Assembly: GCA_964446655.1 (NCBI GenBank)
Contig: CAYUPL010000013.1
Coordinates: forward strand, 14,418-78,417
DNA: 64,000 bases
Origin: Desulfopila_A sp964446655
GTDB lineage: Bacteria; Desulfobacterota; Desulfobulbia; Desulfobulbales; Desulfocapsaceae
Reading direction: 5' to 3'
The notes under the pieces were generated by a model that was not told the DNA's origin, made no database searches, and saw only the letters and a program-made list of their open reading frames with translations. Made by a program: the position numbers and the translations under genes. Below are positions 1 to 7,804 of the stretch, piece after piece; within the stretch, counting starts at the first letter, position 1, and each line of letters begins with the position of its first letter.

Positions 1-851
1 TCCAGCAGTCTGCCGTCGTTTTCCTCTTTATAGCTCAGCCGCCCCTCATCACAGATAAAATAGCCGTTGATCTGCTCGTTATAGCGCGGCCTGAAACGGT
101 AGATCAGATCGTCTTTATATTTTTCCCGATTATGGTCGACATAGATATTGCAGCCTCGGCTGCAACCATGACAAATACCCTTGTCCTTTTGCAGGAACCA
201 GACCCGTTGCCGGAAACGAAAATCGGCACTGGTCATGGCCCCCACCGGACAAAGATCCACCACATTGAGGGCATATCTGTTTGCCAGCGGCCTGCCGGGA
301 AAAATGACGACACGGGCCACATCGGTGCGATTGACAATACCCAGCTCACCACTTTTTGTTATCTGGCGGCAGAACCTGACACATCGACCACAGAGTACGC
401 AGCGTTCCTGATCGTGCACCACGCCGCCGCCGAAATCCATTTTCTTGCCCTTTTTCACCTGCTCGACCGTCATGCGGCTGCTCTGACAGTCGTACTTCAT
501 ATAGTAATCCTGAAGCGAACACTCCCCCGCCTGATCACAGACCGGACAGTCAATGGGGTGATTGATCAGCTCGAACTCCATGATATCTTTCTGTATTTTT
601 TTGATTTTGTCGGTATCCAGCTGTACCTTCATCCCTTCAAGAGCCGGCGTCTTACAGGCCGGCACAAGCGGCGGTCTGCCGTCTTCTATCCCCACCAGAC
701 ACATGCGGCAGTTGCCGTCGGCGCCAAGGGCGGGATGATAACACAGATGGGGAATCTCGATGCCGACTGCACCGACTGCGTCTATCAGGTTTTTACCTGA
801 TTCGACCTCCACCTCTTCTCCGTTGACAAACAGTTTTATCTTCTCAGCCAT
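1..851 (-). CDS. nuoG: NADH-quinone oxidoreductase subunit G, 5' part (runs off the window)
   Basis: The N-terminal 283 residues of the iron-sulfur subunit of complex I, which passes electrons from the NADH module towards quinone. The reading frame is open to the left edge, so the gene is only incomplete because of the window. Visible ligands are C37, C48, C51 and C67 for the [2Fe-2S] centre, H99/C103/C106/C112 for the His-ligated [4Fe-4S] centre, and C152/C155/C158 with C162 opening the next clusters. A CHGCSRGC motif further on marks the start of the molybdopterin-oxidoreductase-like domain. It begins 10 nt after nuoF and is the last subunit of this nuo operon visible here. Confidence is high. 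Confidence 0.95.
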   Translation of the reverse strand, partial: MAEKIKLFVNGEEVEVESGKNLIDAVGAVGIEIPHLCYHPALGADGNCRMCLVGIEDGRPPLVPACKTPALEGMKVQLDTDKIKKIQKDIMEFELINHPIDCPVCDQAGECSLQDYYMKYDCQSSRMTVEQVKKGKKMDFGGGVVHDQERCVLCGRCVRFCRQITKSGELGIVNRTDVARVVIFPGRPLANRYALNVVDLCPVGAMTSADFRFRQRVWFLQKDKGICHGCSRGCNIYVDHNREKYKDDLIYRFRPRYNEQINGYFICDEGRLSYKEENDGRLL

Positions 852-861
852 GAGCTTTGCC

Positions 862-2142
862 TTATCTCTGAATTTCAGCGGCCTGCATCGAGGCGCCCTT
901 CTCGACATACGCCTCGAATTCATGCCGGAACTTGTGGATATAGCTGCGTACCGGCATGGTGCAAGCCGCCGAAAGCACACAAACCGTTTTCATTTCGATA
1001 TTATCGCACAACTCCAGCAACAGCTCGATGTCATCACTGCTGCCCTGACCCGCTAAGATTTTCTTCACAATCTTCAGCATCCAGCCCAGTCCTTCACGGC
1101 AGGGGGTGCACTGGCCGCAGGACTCATGGTGATAAAAATCGATCAGATTTTTTACCAGGGCAACGATATCGACGGTTTCATCCAGCACTACGATACCACC
1201 GGAACCGAACATAGTGCCGTGTTCCGCCATGGATTCGTAGTCAAGAGTGGCGGTCGCCGCCTCTGTCGGGGTCAGTACCGGGGTGGAACTCCCGCCCGGA
1301 ATCACTCCTTTGAGCTTTCTTCCTTTCCAGACACCACCGGCAACCTGGTCGAGCACCTCGAGCAGCGGCAGTCCCAAAGGCAATTCATACATGCCCGGCT
1401 TTTCCACATGGCCCGAAATCCCGAAAAGATGGGTGCCCGCACTTTTCTCGGTTCCGTAGGCCTTGTAGGCATCGGCCCCTTCTGCAATGATAAAGGGCAG
1501 AGAAGCGATACTCTGCACATTGTTGATAATAGTGGGACAGCCATAAAGACCTACCACGGCAGGAAAGGGCGGCTTGCTGCGCGGCTGCCCCTTTTTGCCC
1601 TCCACGGACTCCAGTAAGGCGGTCTCCTCGCCGCAGACGTAGGCCCCCGCGCCCCGGTGCACGGTAACATCGAGCTTGAAATCATGCCCGGCAACCGTAT
1701 CGCCGAGATAGCCGGCTTCGTAGGCCTCATCTATAGCCTTTTGCAGGATCTTGACCTGCGAGGTATATTCGCCGCGAATATAAATATAGGTTTCATGACA
1801 CCCGATGGCATAGCAGCAGATGATAATGCCCTCGATCAGCATATGCGGGTCACGAACCAGAATATAACGATCTTTGAAGGTTGCCGGTTCCGACTCGTCG
1901 GAGTTGACGGCGAGATAGACCGGTTTGCCGGTATCCTTGGGCAGAAAGGACCATTTTACCCCGGCGGGAAAACCGGCGCCGCCGCGACCTCGAAGGCCGC
2001 TTTTCTTGACCTCTTCGATGACATCTGCCGGCGGCATGGCAAACAGTTTATCCAATGTCTCGTAGGCACCGTGCTTTCGGGCCACCTCCAGGGTATGGGC
2101 ATCAGGTATATCAAATTTGGCACTGAGTATTTTCACTTCCAT
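862..2142 (-). CDS. nuoF: NADH-quinone oxidoreductase subunit F (NADH/FMN-binding)
   Basis: A 426-residue NADH-oxidising subunit of complex I. The glycine-rich GRGGAGFPAG stretch at about residues 52-61 is the FMN/NADH-binding signature. The ESCGQCTPCREG motif at about 340-351, with C388 further on, supplies the four ligands of the [4Fe-4S] cluster. Length is normal for the family (about 420-450). It lies between nuoE (12 nt upstream) and nuoG, in the usual E-F-G order, so the NADH input module is complete as far as the window shows. Many anaerobes use NuoF-like subunits in hydrogenases or formate dehydrogenases. The adjacent A-B-CD genes make a true complex I the better reading here. Confidence 0.96.
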   Translation of the reverse strand: MEVKILSAKFDIPDAHTLEVARKHGAYETLDKLFAMPPADVIEEVKKSGLRGRGGAGFPAGVKWSFLPKDTGKPVYLAVNSDESEPATFKDRYILVRDPHMLIEGIIICCYAIGCHETYIYIRGEYTSQVKILQKAIDEAYEAGYLGDTVAGHDFKLDVTVHRGAGAYVCGEETALLESVEGKKGQPRSKPPFPAVVGLYGCPTIINNVQSIASLPFIIAEGADAYKAYGTEKSAGTHLFGISGHVEKPGMYELPLGLPLLEVLDQVAGGVWKGRKLKGVIPGGSSTPVLTPTEAATATLDYESMAEHGTMFGSGGIVVLDETVDIVALVKNLIDFYHHESCGQCTPCREGLGWMLKIVKKILAGQGSSDDIELLLELCDNIEMKTVCVLSAACTMPVRSYIHKFRHEFEAYVEKGASMQAAEIQR

Positions 2143-2154
2143 GATGCGCCCTCC

Positions 2155-2661
2155 TTAATCTAGACCGGCCAGCAGTGCTTTCATCTTCTCCACATTCATC
2201 TCCTCGTGGAACTCTCCGTTGACCTGCACTACCGGGGCAGTGCCGCAGTGACCGAGGCATTCGACCTCCTCCAGGCTGAATTTACCGTCCGCACTGATTT
2301 GTCCGGGCGTGATACCTATCTCATCCCGGAGAAAATCGACGATTTTCTGCTTGTCACGCAGCCAGCAGGACAGTGTCCGGCAAACGCAGATATGATATTT
2401 CCCCATGGGATGGAGGTGATACATGGTGTAGAAGGTGGCCGCTTCGAACACTTTGGCGGCATAGGTGCCGATCCGATCGGCAATATAAGCGATGGCCTCG
2501 GCGGAAATCCACCCTTCCTGTTCCTGCGTAAGCCACAGAGCCGGTAGAATCATCGATTCCCGGGTGGGATAGCGTTTCACCAGCCGTTCAAACTCGGCAT
2601 CCCGCTCCGCATCGAATGAAAAAGGCTTTCCCGTTTCAATAAGCTGTGAACGATCACTCAT
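2155..2661 (-). CDS. nuoE: NADH-quinone oxidoreductase subunit E
   Basis: A 168-residue thioredoxin-fold [2Fe-2S] subunit of the NADH-oxidising arm. The four ligands are visible as a CX4C pair (C94, C99) and a CX3C pair (C135, C139). Length matches the family (about 160-180). The start overlaps the end of nuoCD by 4 nt, an ATGA-type junction that suggests translational coupling. It partners NuoF directly. Confidence 0.95.
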   Translation of the reverse strand: MSDRSQLIETGKPFSFDAERDAEFERLVKRYPTRESMILPALWLTQEQEGWISAEAIAYIADRIGTYAAKVFEAATFYTMYHLHPMGKYHICVCRTLSCWLRDKQKIVDFLRDEIGITPGQISADGKFSLEEVECLGHCGTAPVVQVNGEFHEEMNVEKMKALLAGLD

Positions 2662-4373
2662 CTGTCCAACTCCCCACCTATTATATTGATGCTTCCCAGA
2701 TTGATTATGGCATCGGCAATCATCTGCCCTTCCACCATTTCATGGAAACCTCCCATGATATAAAAACATGGAGGCCGCACCTTGCATTTATATGGCCGTC
2801 CCGTGCCGTCGGAGACAAAATGGAAACCAAGCTCACCATTGGCTGCCTCGAAGCTGTCATACCATTCCCCCTTGGGAACCTGCACTCCTTCAAAGACGAG
2901 TTTGAAGTGGCTTGCCAGTGCCTCAATATTGCCGGACACTTCAGTTTTGGGCGGCAACATGACAGCTTTGTCATTAATATTGATTGGTCCGCCGGGAATC
3001 ATTTTCATGGCCTGACGGATAATCCGAATAGACTGAAAAATCTCCTCGAAACGGACCATCATCCGGTCATAAATATCACCCTTGGTGCCGACGGGAACCT
3101 CGAAGTCGAAAGCCTCGTAGTTGTAATAGGGATTGTCCTTGCGCAGATCAAAGGGTACGCCGCCGGCTCTAAGACATGGGCCCGTAAAGCCATAGGCAAG
3201 AGCGCGTTCGCCCGGCAGGCAGCAGACATTCTGAGTCCGATCATGCACGATCCTGTTTTGCAGAATCAAAGCAAGACAGTCGGAGATACCCTTCTCGATA
3301 TCCTTGAGCTGATATTCCATATCGCTTTCCCAACCATCATAGAAGTCACGATACATGCCGCCGATCCTGGTGAAGGAGCTGGTCAACCGCGCTCCGGTGA
3401 GCCGGGAGATGAAATCATAGGAGGCTTCCTTTTCATTGTAGAGATACCAGTAATTCGTCAGACCACCCATATCGACCAGATTGGCCGCCAGGCAGACCAG
3501 GTGATCCTGAACCCGGAAGAATTCGGAAAGCACCACCCGCATGAACATGGCCCGTTCGGTAATCTGCACACCAAGCCAGGATTCCACCGCCTTGACATAG
3601 GCGATGTTGTTGAGAAGTGCGGAACAGTAGTTCAGCCTGTCCGTCAACGGAATGATCTGATTATAGGTGCGCTGTTCGGCGGTTTTCTCAAAGCCTCTAT
3701 GGAGGTAGCCTATTTCATTGACATTGGCGAGAATAGTTTCACCGTCGAGCGCGGTCAGGATACGAATGGCGCCATGAGTTGCCGGATGAGACGGCCCCAG
3801 GTTGAGAAACATCACCTCGGTATTGATGTCGCTCATGGTGCTGGTGCTGACCCCCTTTGCCGCCAGCCGCGCCCTGATGGGAGCTTCCATGCTGTCGGTC
3901 TCCAGGCAGACCTGACGCTGCTCTATAGGGTAGTCCTTGCGTAGCGGATGTCCTTGAAACTGCCAGTGATTGAGGATTCTCCGCAGATCGGGATGATTCT
4001 TAAAATGAATGCCGTACTGATCATAGGTTTCCCGCTCCGCCCAGTTCGCCGCCTCAAAGAGGTCGGTGATGCTCGGTACACCTGCAGCAGGATCGGCCAC
4101 AAAGGACTTCACCTGCACCAGCCTGTTTTTCTCCCAATTGCGTAAAGTATACACCAGAGCGAAACGATCATCTTGATGACCAGGATAGTTCAGGTAGTCC
4201 ACTGCCGTGATATCAAGGAGCAGAGTGAATCCAAACCGGTCATCATCCCGCAACTGCCTCAGAGTGTCATGCAGTTTTTCCGCCGGAACCAGCACAAGCA
4301 CCCCTTCAAATACCTCAAAACAATCCGCATAGGAAAAAGCGCTCTTCAGTTTTTCAATCGCCGTTGCATCCAT
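2658..4373 (-). CDS. nuoCD: Fused NADH-quinone oxidoreductase subunits C and D
   Basis: A 571-residue fusion. Residues 1 to about 165 are NuoC-like (the 30-kDa subunit, ending near the RKDYP motif). From about residue 180 the sequence is NuoD, with the LGPSHPATHG signature followed by GYLHRGFEK. NuoD lines the quinone pocket with NuoB. The fusion is a single uninterrupted frame; an internal ATG before the NuoD part would still allow separate NuoD initiation, but no strong ribosome site was noted there. Fused NuoCD is known from enterobacteria and several other lineages, so it is real rather than an artefact. It starts 2 nt after nuoB ends. Confidence 0.95.
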   Translation of the reverse strand: MDATAIEKLKSAFSYADCFEVFEGVLVLVPAEKLHDTLRQLRDDDRFGFTLLLDITAVDYLNYPGHQDDRFALVYTLRNWEKNRLVQVKSFVADPAAGVPSITDLFEAANWAERETYDQYGIHFKNHPDLRRILNHWQFQGHPLRKDYPIEQRQVCLETDSMEAPIRARLAAKGVSTSTMSDINTEVMFLNLGPSHPATHGAIRILTALDGETILANVNEIGYLHRGFEKTAEQRTYNQIIPLTDRLNYCSALLNNIAYVKAVESWLGVQITERAMFMRVVLSEFFRVQDHLVCLAANLVDMGGLTNYWYLYNEKEASYDFISRLTGARLTSSFTRIGGMYRDFYDGWESDMEYQLKDIEKGISDCLALILQNRIVHDRTQNVCCLPGERALAYGFTGPCLRAGGVPFDLRKDNPYYNYEAFDFEVPVGTKGDIYDRMMVRFEEIFQSIRIIRQAMKMIPGGPININDKAVMLPPKTEVSGNIEALASHFKLVFEGVQVPKGEWYDSFEAANGELGFHFVSDGTGRPYKCKVRPPCFYIMGGFHEMVEGQMIADAIINLGSINIIGGELDR

Positions 4374-4375
4374 AA

Positions 4376-4888
4376 TCAGCCCAGAATCCCTTTAAAGTCT
4401 TTATGACGGTCACGGAGCACACTTTCGCCCTGTATCTGTTCCTGAATGTTCATCAACGCATCCAGCACCGCTTCCGGCCTGGGAGGACAACCGGATATAT
4501 ATACATCCACCGGAATGATGGTATCTATGCCCTGGACGGTGCAGTAGTTGTCGTAGATACCTCCGGAACTGGCGCAGGCCCCCATGGCGACAACCCATTT
4601 GGGTTCCGCAATCTGATCATAGATTCGTTTGAGAATGGGTCCCTGCTTGTAGCTGATGGTACCACACACCAGCAGCAGGTCAGCCTGACGGGGAGAAAAA
4701 CGGACAACTTCCGCTCCCCAGCGGGAAATATCATGCTGCGAAGCGGCAGCGCTCATAAACTCAATGGCGCAGCAGGCCGTACCGAAGATAAAGGGCCACA
4801 ACGAGTACTGTCGTCCCCAGTTGACTATGTCATCCAATCTCGTGGTGATAATGTTATCACCGAGTTTTGCTTCCAGTCCTAACGCCAA
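4376..4888 (-). CDS. nuoB: NADH-quinone oxidoreductase subunit B
   Basis: A 170-residue connecting subunit carrying the terminal [4Fe-4S] cluster N2. The expected ligands are all present: the adjacent pair C39-C40 in GTACC, C105 in GACASSGG and C134 in SGCPPRPE. The gene overlaps the 3' end of nuoA by 10 nt. Length is typical. Confidence 0.96.
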   Translation of the reverse strand: MALGLEAKLGDNIITTRLDDIVNWGRQYSLWPFIFGTACCAIEFMSAAASQHDISRWGAEVVRFSPRQADLLLVCGTISYKQGPILKRIYDQIAEPKWVVAMGACASSGGIYDNYCTVQGIDTIIPVDVYISGCPPRPEAVLDALMNIQEQIQGESVLRDRHKDFKGILG

Positions 4889-5238
4889 TTGAGCACCCCT
4901 TTCTTTAAAATATAGATGAGTCCGGTGAGCAACAGCAGCATAAAGACCACCATCTCAATAAACCCGAACCAGCCGAGCTCACGCACACCGACCGCCCATG
5001 GGATCATGAATACCGTCTCGATATCAAAAATGAGGAACAGAATCGCCACCAGATAAAATTTGACACTGAATTTCTGGTCGGCCGGACCAATGACCTTCTG
5101 GATACCGCTTTCGTAGGCCTCATTTTTGGCTCTGCCTCCGGCGCGCGGACCAAGAAGGCCGGTAATAACCATAAAGAGAGGAACGATAAGTGCGATGGCT
5201 ATGAGAGCTATCGCGGAATACACAAGTTCGTTTGACAT
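4879..5238 (-). CDS. nuoA: NADH-quinone oxidoreductase subunit A
   Basis: A 119-residue hydrophobic subunit with three predicted membrane helices, near residues 7-28, 60-82 and 90-110. The conserved acidic helix region around FDIETVFMIPWA is clear. It is the first gene of the operon: the ATG at 5238 is preceded on the minus strand by AAAGGGG about 6 nt upstream, a good ribosome site. Beyond it lies a long region without a recognised gene that carries a candidate promoter and operator. Confidence 0.94.
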   Translation of the reverse strand: MSNELVYSAIALIAIALIVPLFMVITGLLGPRAGGRAKNEAYESGIQKVIGPADQKFSVKFYLVAILFLIFDIETVFMIPWAVGVRELGWFGFIEMVVFMLLLLTGLIYILKKGVLNWR

Positions 5239-5302
5239 TTTTTGCCCCTTTTACACGCTTCTTACGAGCCGACTCAAGGCGGCCTGGTTCATAAAAAAAC
5301 AG

Positions 5303-5320
5303 TGAATGAACGACCATTCA
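5303..5320. promoter_or_regulatory. TetR/AcrR-like operator palindrome upstream of nuoA
   Basis: A perfect inverted repeat TGAATG-N6-CATTCA overlaps the proposed -10 of the nuo promoter. The half-sites resemble operators used by many TetR/AcrR-family repressors. No such regulator is encoded in the window, so its binder is unknown. Confidence 0.35.
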
Positions 5321-5347
5321 TTACCAGGCAAACAATAGCACTGTCAA
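5318..5347 (-). promoter_or_regulatory. Candidate sigma-70 promoter of the nuo operon
   Basis: On the minus strand a perfect TTGACA (5347-5342) is followed after 18 nt by TAATGA (5323-5318), preceded by TG-G, which resembles an extended -10 element. It points at nuoA about 80 nt away. The -10 is weak, so the exact start is uncertain. Confidence 0.4.
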
Positions 5348-5802
5348 GAATTTTCTCCTTTTTAAACGGGCACTTAAATGCGACACTCATCGAACAGAAT
5401 TTGCCCAAATCGCTCAAAAATGATGTGCAAAAGCATCTCCTCTCCGAACCGATTGGGCCAACGCAAAGCGGTCGCATCGGCTAGCAACAACAAAGCAACA
5501 TTCCCATCTTCGTGCATTTAAGCAGTAGTTCAACCTATTACGCCTCCAACACACACTCAACTGCACCGACACTGGATAAAACTCGATTCCAAGAAGTCTT
5601 CTCACCAACGCCCACCCCGCACAACATTCCTTGTGCGTCTTAACGAAAGCTAACATTATCTACGACTTTGCAGTACTTTCCGCGTACGTTATATTTTTAC
5701 ATTTTACGATTAACATCAAATAGATAGGTTGCCGGATAGCTACATTCATTCGATTGAAAATGCCCTTCAACTGAAGTTATATAGCCCTTCCACAACATTT
5801 TT
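5348..5802. other. Stretch without a recognised gene
   Basis: About 450 nt between the nuo promoter and pgl. It contains a minus-strand open stretch (5414-5656), rich in Cys, Arg and Trp, that I do not recognise and do not believe encodes a protein. It also holds a 7-bp perfect hairpin with a 6-nt loop (arms 5618-5624 and 5631-5637). An imperfect GCCCTTC/GAAGGGC inverted repeat around 5783-5818 straddles the pgl stop. No tRNA or insertion sequence is visible. Confidence 0.4.
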
Positions 5803-6531
5803 TCACTCCGTCGAAGGGCGCCATTTCATTCCCGAAAGGTACCATAATGGGGTTTTTCCCTGAACCATGGCGGCTGGAAAACGGCCGGTATCATCGGCCA
5901 GCACGGCACGGACAACATCCTCCTTCTCCTCACCATGGACCAGAAAGCAGATATGGCGCGACAGCATAATACCCTGCAGCCCCAGACTGATCCTGCCGAC
6001 CTCGGGGGTCATATTTCGCGGCGCGGCAACGGATACAACCAGACGCCCGCTCCGCAGGACGCTGTCTCCGGGAAAAAGTGATGCCGTGTGACCGTCATGG
6101 CCCAGACCGAGCAGAACAATATCAAAAAGAGGCTCGTCCGTTGATATCCGCAGAAGAGTTGTTCGGATAAGATACTCATATCTGTCGGCCTCTGCGGCGG
6201 GGTCCGCCTCTCCGTGTATCCTGTAAATCTGTCGCTCCGGTATCGGCAGTTTTGCCAGCATAGCGTCGTGAGCCATTCTGTAATTGCTGTCCCCATGCTC
6301 GGGCGGCACACATCGCTCATCACCAAAAAAGATATGCGTTCGGCTCCATTCAATTCTCTGTCGCCAGTCTTTTGAAGCAAGTAATCTATACAAGTCTTCA
6401 GGTGTCGAACCACCAGCGAGCACGAGACTGAAGAAGGCTCTTTTTTGGAGAGCCGCCCGGCTTATGGAGCATATGTTTTCGGCGAGGGCTGCCAATGCTT
6501 GGTTTTTTTCGGCAAAACAATGAAGACTCAT
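5803..6531 (-). CDS. pgl: 6-phosphogluconolactonase (DevB/Pgl type)
   Basis: A 242-residue enzyme that hydrolyses 6-phosphogluconolactone to 6-phosphogluconate in the oxidative pentose phosphate pathway. Recognisable blocks are LAGGSTPEDLYRLL near the N-terminus, GDERCVPPEHGDSNY in the middle and GLGHDGHTASLFPG. Length fits the family (230-260). The frame is open 60 codons further upstream, but that extension is out-of-frame translation of the zwf fragment; the ATG at 6531 gives the family N-terminus. It overlaps the stop of the truncated zwf by 4 nt (ATGA), so its translation is probably coupled to the remnant. Confidence 0.9.
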   Translation of the reverse strand: MSLHCFAEKNQALAALAENICSISRAALQKRAFFSLVLAGGSTPEDLYRLLASKDWRQRIEWSRTHIFFGDERCVPPEHGDSNYRMAHDAMLAKLPIPERQIYRIHGEADPAAEADRYEYLIRTTLLRISTDEPLFDIVLLGLGHDGHTASLFPGDSVLRSGRLVVSVAAPRNMTPEVGRISLGLQGIMLSRHICFLVHGEEKEDVVRAVLADDTGRFPAAMVQGKTPLWYLSGMKWRPSTE

Positions 6532-6869
6532 TTGACAATCTCGGCAATCCTGTCCCGCAAATCGACATAGTCGCTTTCCGCGTCGTAATTCAGCGGCTGA
6601 TAATGGAGGAGAGCGGCAAAAGAGCGCCATTCTTCCTCGTTTTTGCCGGCACAACAGCCCTTTTGCATTGCCCGGCGGAAATCCTCGTCGGCATAAGCGG
6701 TCCTGGCACAACCAAGAACAACAACCTTGTCGGGCAGATAGCTCTTCCGAAACATCATAAAAAGAGACGGCATGAGCTTTCGTACCGTCAAGTCTCCGGA
6801 GGCCCCGAAAATCACGATAATGCAGGGCTCGGTTTGGACAGATTTGTTACAGTCGTTGGCGTGCGGCAT
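6528..6869 (-). pseudogene. zwf: N-terminal fragment of glucose-6-phosphate 1-dehydrogenase
   Basis: Only 113 residues of an enzyme that is normally about 490-510. The NADP-binding FGASGDLTVRKL motif is at residues 21-32 and the Rossmann-like start is intact, but the catalytic and dimerisation regions are absent. The ATG at 6869 has a strong ribosome site (GGGAGGGG, about 2-3 nt before the start). The stop overlaps the pgl start as ATGA, a junction expected of an intact zwf-pgl operon, so about 390 codons seem to have been lost just before it. The fragment cannot be a working dehydrogenase. It may survive as a translated leader for pgl. Confidence 0.8.
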
Positions 6870-6919
6870 GGCCCCTCCCGGCTAAAGAGATGATGGTCTG
6901 ACTCTGTCAGTCTATCATT

Positions 6920-6949
6920 ATGATACCTTTTGCAGAACTATTTTTTCAA
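6920..6949 (-). promoter_or_regulatory. Candidate promoter of the zwf fragment-pgl pair
   Basis: On the minus strand TTGAAA (6949-6944) is separated by 18 nt from TATCAT (6925-6920), five of six matches in each box. The start would lie about 45 nt before the zwf ATG. A small CTGAC/GTCAG hairpin (6898-6910) falls in the presumed leader. The rest of the 318-nt gap up to 7187 shows nothing else. Confidence 0.4.
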
Positions 6950-7187
6950 AAAACAGCAGGATCCTCAACCACCGCCGAAATCACTCCACCACGAAAGACC
7001 TGGAAGTCAGCCGCAGAAGGTTGCGCCCTCCTGCAGAGAATGAATACCGTGCTTTTTAGGAAGACACAGTGTATATACCTTCTTCAAGGTCGGAACCTGG
7101 TCATCCGGAATAACAAAGACGACCCAGCCCGGATAGATCCTGCATGGCAACAGAGTATATCATTAAGGCAACCCAAAAACCACCAGC

Positions 7188-7700
7188 ATGAACAGTTCGC
7201 CTCTTCGGGACACCCTTCATATCATACAGTTTATAGTCATCCTGCTCCTGATGCTGCTTGCGGTCTTTGCAGCACCGCGCCATTTTCCCTCCCTGTCCAC
7301 CCCAGACAGGTACACGGTGCTCTCCGGAGCGGACGAGTTCGGTGAACTTCTGGCGAGTCCACAGGCAAGCCTTGCAGATCTCCGCCAAGGTGGTGACGCT
7401 CTTGACTTTCAGGCTCTGAACCTGCCCGACGATTTTACGCACCTGCCTCTTGACAAAAGAAATGATCAGTTCATTGCCGAAATGGGACAGGCCTATATTG
7501 CCGATATCCGTTTTCTCATAGAGCACTATGATCTTGAATCCCTTGAAAATGCCGCCTTTGACCAAAGCACTGCCGCCATGGTGATCCGTTTTCAACGGCA
7601 CAAACAAGCCGCCATGGCAGCGCAATCACCGTCACCGCAGCAACCAGCGGCAGCGGAGATACTCAGGGACAATGCTGTTCCCGCCGAACCGCAATCCTGA
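7188..7700 (+). CDS. Hypothetical protein with an N-terminal membrane anchor
   Basis: A 170-residue protein I do not recognise. Residues about 12-30 form one hydrophobic helix (IIQFIVILLLMLLAVFAA), either an anchor or an uncleaved signal. The rest is polar, with acidic helical segments and an Ala/Pro/Gln-rich tail (about 140-170). No lipobox or catalytic motif is seen. There is no good ribosome site before the ATG. It precedes the DUF2868-DUF3482 pair, but a separate promoter lies in between, so co-function is uncertain. The antisense frame is also open; the sense frame is preferred because of the membrane helix and ordinary composition. Confidence 0.55.
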   Translation: MNSSPLRDTLHIIQFIVILLLMLLAVFAAPRHFPSLSTPDRYTVLSGADEFGELLASPQASLADLRQGGDALDFQALNLPDDFTHLPLDKRNDQFIAEMGQAYIADIRFLIEHYDLESLENAAFDQSTAAMVIRFQRHKQAAMAAQSPSPQQPAAAEILRDNAVPAEPQS

Positions 7701-7770
7701 AAAGACCGCTACAATCTCCGTTGATCGCCTCCCGACTGAGATACCAAGCCATTAACAACACGATCAAAAA

Positions 7771-7798
7771 TTGAAAATTGTTCAATTCAGGTTATAAT
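7771..7798 (+). promoter_or_regulatory. Strong candidate promoter of the DUF2868 gene
   Basis: TTGAAA (7771-7776), a 16-nt spacer and a perfect TATAAT (7793-7798). The first in-frame ATG (7805) begins only 7 nt after the -10, where transcription would be expected to start. No ribosome site fits between, so the mRNA may be leaderless. Confidence 0.5.
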
Positions 7799-7804
7799 AA
7801 CAGC

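Noticed and set aside
2646..3944. 432-codon plus-strand frame opposite nuoCD
   Set aside because: Antisense shadow of a clearly identified gene; no domain and no ribosome site.
5414..5656. 80-codon open frame on the minus strand upstream of nuo
   Set aside because: Cys/Arg/Trp-rich translation, no ribosome site, no recognisable domain; treated as non-coding.
6532..6711. 60-residue N-terminal extension of 6-phosphogluconolactonase
   Set aside because: It is out-of-frame translation of the zwf fragment; the ATG at 6531 gives the normal N-terminus.
7101..7625. 174-codon minus-strand frame opposite the hypothetical gene at 7188
   Set aside because: Lacks a ribosome site; the sense frame has a membrane helix and more natural composition.
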